Below, in pieces: positions 26,511-28,492 of a stretch of DNA of 28,492 nucleotides (positions within the stretch are counted from its first letter, which is position 1; each line of letters opens with the position of its first letter). The stretch comes from a virus, in IMG/VR virus record IMGVR_UViG_3300017782_000144, positions 1 through 28,492 of that record. One strand, 5' to 3'. Both the position numbers and the translations under genes were made by a program. The notes below the pieces were generated by a model. The model was not told the DNA's origin and did not search any database. It was given only the letters and a program-made list of their open reading frames with translations.

Positions 26511-28492
26511 ATGTCGACATTGATTAAGCTAAGACGAAGTGCCGTATCTGGACGCGTCCCGACTACAGCTCAATTAGAGCTGGGCGAATTAGCGATTAAT
26601 ACAAATGACGGTAAAATCTTTATTAAACAAGATGAACCTTCAGTCACACCAAATTTAAGCTTTACGATTGCTGCCGATGTCGCAGATGCAAATACTGCTG
26701 GCGATTGGGCTATTTCAGGCGATGATAGGTCAGGCTCAATTAGTGGCAATGATATTGATATTGCATTATATACTGGTGATACAATTACCATCAATAATGC
26801 TGGTTCAGCTGGACACCCTTTATACATAAAAACTGCTCAAGGTACTGGAACTGGTGACCAGGTCGCTGGGGCTTCAGGCCAAGGAACTTCTACTGTTCAG
26901 TGGACACCGAGTACTCCTGGCACATATTATTACCAATGTGCTAACCATGCCGGCATGGTGGGTACAATTACTGTAACTGCTTTACCCAGAACAGAATCTA
27001 TTGTCGAGTTTAGTGCAGACCCACTTGACCTTCTAGAATTAATTAAAACTGTTGATGGTGCGAACAGTGGACTTGATGCAGATTTACTTGATGGATTTGA
27101 AGGGTCACAATATTTAAGATCTGACGTTGATGATACATTCGATGCCAGTCTAGTTATTACTGGGGACCTAACAGTTTCTGGTAATACAACATATGTTAAT
27201 ACTGAAACAATTCAGTTATCAGATAACATTATTACTCTTAACGCGAACCATGTTGGTGCTCCAACACAGGATGCTGGACTTGAGGTTGAGCGTGGCGATG
27301 AGAGTAATGTAATAATACAATGGAACGAAACAAACGATTATTGGGAAATTGCTTCTGGTGGTGTTGTTGGGCGTATCCTTACTACTGGTGATGAAGGCTC
27401 TGGAAATGGAATAGATGCTGATACACTTGATGGCCAGGAAGGAACATATTATTTAGATTACAATAATTTTACAAATGTACCAGCTGCAAGCCTAGATTTT
27501 TCTCTAACTGGTAAAGTTACCGGAACAGCATTCTCTAATACTGGAGTAATGACAGTTGTAACAGAACTTGCAAATACCGCTGTTACTCCTGGTACCTATG
27601 GTTCAAGTTCTCAAATACCTGTATTTACAGTTGATGAAGATGGTAGACTTACAGCTGCTAGCAATACTGCTGTTGCTGGTGTAGATTCAACTGATTGGTA
27701 TTCTGCAAATAATACTTTTGCTATTGAAACAGGTGACGGAAGTACCTTTAATACTATTATATCAGACTTTGATTTAAATGTCAACTTTGGTGCTGGTATT
27801 GATGTAACAGGTAATGTCACAGTTACCGGTACGGTCGACGGCCGTGATGTTGCTGCAGATGGTTCTAAACTTGATGGGATAGAATCAGGCGCGACCGGCG
27901 ACCAAACCGCCTCGGAAATACTTACATTAGTTAAAACAGTTGATGGAAATACCTCCGGTTTAGATTCAGATTTATTAGATGGCCAGGAAGGAACCTATTA
28001 TTTAGATTATAATAATTTTACAAATGTTCCACCAGCCACACTTGATTTAACACTCAATGGTAAAGTAACAGGTAACGCCTTCAGTAATACTGGCGTAATG
28101 ACTCTTACTACCGAACTTGCAAATACTGCTGTTACTGCCGGCACTTATGGTAGCTCATCACAAATTCCAATCTTTACAGTTGATGAAGATGGCCGACTTA
28201 CTGCTGCAAGTAATACAGCTGTTGCTGGTGTCGAGGATTTTGATTGGTATAATGCCAATAATACTTTACAGCTAGAAACCGGTGATGGTAGTACATATAA
28301 TGTAGTAATAGACACATTCTCTGATATTATTATTAATGGTAATGTATCTATTTCTGGAACAATTGATGGCCGAGACATCTCGATTGATGGTGCAAAACTT
28401 GATGGAATAGAGGCTGGCTCTACTGGCGACATGACAGCTGCAGAAATACTTGCAGAATTAATTACGGTTGATGGAACAACATCAGGATTAGA
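26511..28492 (+). CDS. Tail fibre protein with cupredoxin-like domain (3' partial)
   Basis: 660 codons are visible and the frame is open at the window end. The ATG follows GAGGAAAGGA (26494-26503). The N-terminus (LIKLRRSAVSGRVPTTAQLELGELAIN, split here as LIKLRRSAVSG and RVPTTAQLELGELAIN) is the standard opening of many phage fibres. Residues about 45-160 form a cupredoxin-like beta domain with His102, Cys143, His146 and Met149. Then comes a fibre shaft: LLDGFEGSQYLRSD, a segment with LSDNIITLN, and a tandem repeat of about 183 residues beginning LDGQEGTYYLDYNN. It is probably a distal or side fibre. No C-terminal receptor or chaperone domain is visible because the gene is cut by the window. 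Confidence 0.82.
   Translation, partial: MSTLIKLRRSAVSGRVPTTAQLELGELAINTNDGKIFIKQDEPSVTPNLSFTIAADVADANTAGDWAISGDDRSGSISGNDIDIALYTGDTITINNAGSAGHPLYIKTAQGTGTGDQVAGASGQGTSTVQWTPSTPGTYYYQCANHAGMVGTITVTALPRTESIVEFSADPLDLLELIKTVDGANSGLDADLLDGFEGSQYLRSDVDDTFDASLVITGDLTVSGNTTYVNTETIQLSDNIITLNANHVGAPTQDAGLEVERGDESNVIIQWNETNDYWEIASGGVVGRILTTGDEGSGNGIDADTLDGQEGTYYLDYNNFTNVPAASLDFSLTGKVTGTAFSNTGVMTVVTELANTAVTPGTYGSSSQIPVFTVDEDGRLTAASNTAVAGVDSTDWYSANNTFAIETGDGSTFNTIISDFDLNVNFGAGIDVTGNVTVTGTVDGRDVAADGSKLDGIESGATGDQTASEILTLVKTVDGNTSGLDSDLLDGQEGTYYLDYNNFTNVPPATLDLTLNGKVTGNAFSNTGVMTLTTELANTAVTAGTYGSSSQIPIFTVDEDGRLTAASNTAVAGVEDFDWYNANNTLQLETGDGSTYNVVIDTFSDIIINGNVSISGTIDGRDISIDGAKLDGIEAGSTGDMTAAEILAELITVDGTTSGL
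26640..26985 (+). other. Cupredoxin-like (type-1 copper) domain in fibre
   Basis: Segments GDTITINN, GHPLYIKT and TYYYQCANHAGMVGTITV follow the plastocyanin/amicyanin C-terminal plan. The ligand set is His102 (codon 26814), Cys143 (26937), His146 (26946) and Met149 (26955). The Cys-x2-His-x2-Met spacing is that of amicyanin. All four ligand positions are intact. Confidence 0.7.
27426..28492 (+). repeat. Tandem fibre-shaft repeat, 549-base period
   Basis: Two successive units, the second cut by the window end. GATGGCCAG starts at 27429 and 27978. Both units contain TYYLDYNNFTNVP, GKVTG, NTAVT, YGSSSQIP, TVDEDGRLTAASNTAVAG and LDGIE. Divergence is spread evenly, with conserved motifs. Confidence 0.85.

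Overview
This window is a one-directional late structural-gene cluster of a marine, T4-like tailed phage. All nine supported genes lie on the + strand, are packed tightly and encode virion proteins. The DNA is AT-rich. The protein families (a DUF4815-like tail protein, S74-chaperoned fibres, a collagen-like Gly-X-Gln protein, fibre repeats, and very large repeat proteins with Cys-(Arg/Glu)-Arg-Asp units) are the kind I know from cyanophage- and pelagiphage-type myoviruses. No replication, packaging or host-takeover gene is present, so the host cannot be named from the window. The assignment rests on recognised motifs, not on a search.

Layout. 1-4113 is the 3' part of a large DUF4815-like structural protein that begins before the window. 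4127-4309 is a 60-residue coiled-coil protein whose stop overlaps the next start. 4309-5517 is a tail fibre ending in an S74 self-cleaving chaperone. 5560-16740 is a 3,726-residue giant built from a pentapeptide-like array, a beta-helix and two interleaved repeat families. 16758-17183 is a small beta-rich protein. 17237-22141 is a 1,634-residue collagen-like fibre with four globular inserts and a second S74 chaperone. A clear intrinsic terminator and a late-promoter-like motif occupy the gap before 22279. Then come a 110-residue Ig-like protein (22279-22611), a 1,287-residue fibre protein (22613-26476, GTG start) and the 5' part of another fibre (26511 to the window end) that carries a cupredoxin-like domain with all four type-1 copper ligands.

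The genes probably act together as tail, baseplate-periphery and receptor-binding fibres. Three motifs resembling the T4 late promoter TATAAATA lie upstream of the giant, the collagen-like and the 110-residue genes, which suggests three late transcription units. No gene-free stretch exceeds 140 bases. The most unusual contents are the copper-site motif in a fibre, the nested repeat architecture of the giant protein, and the collagen/globular mosaic.
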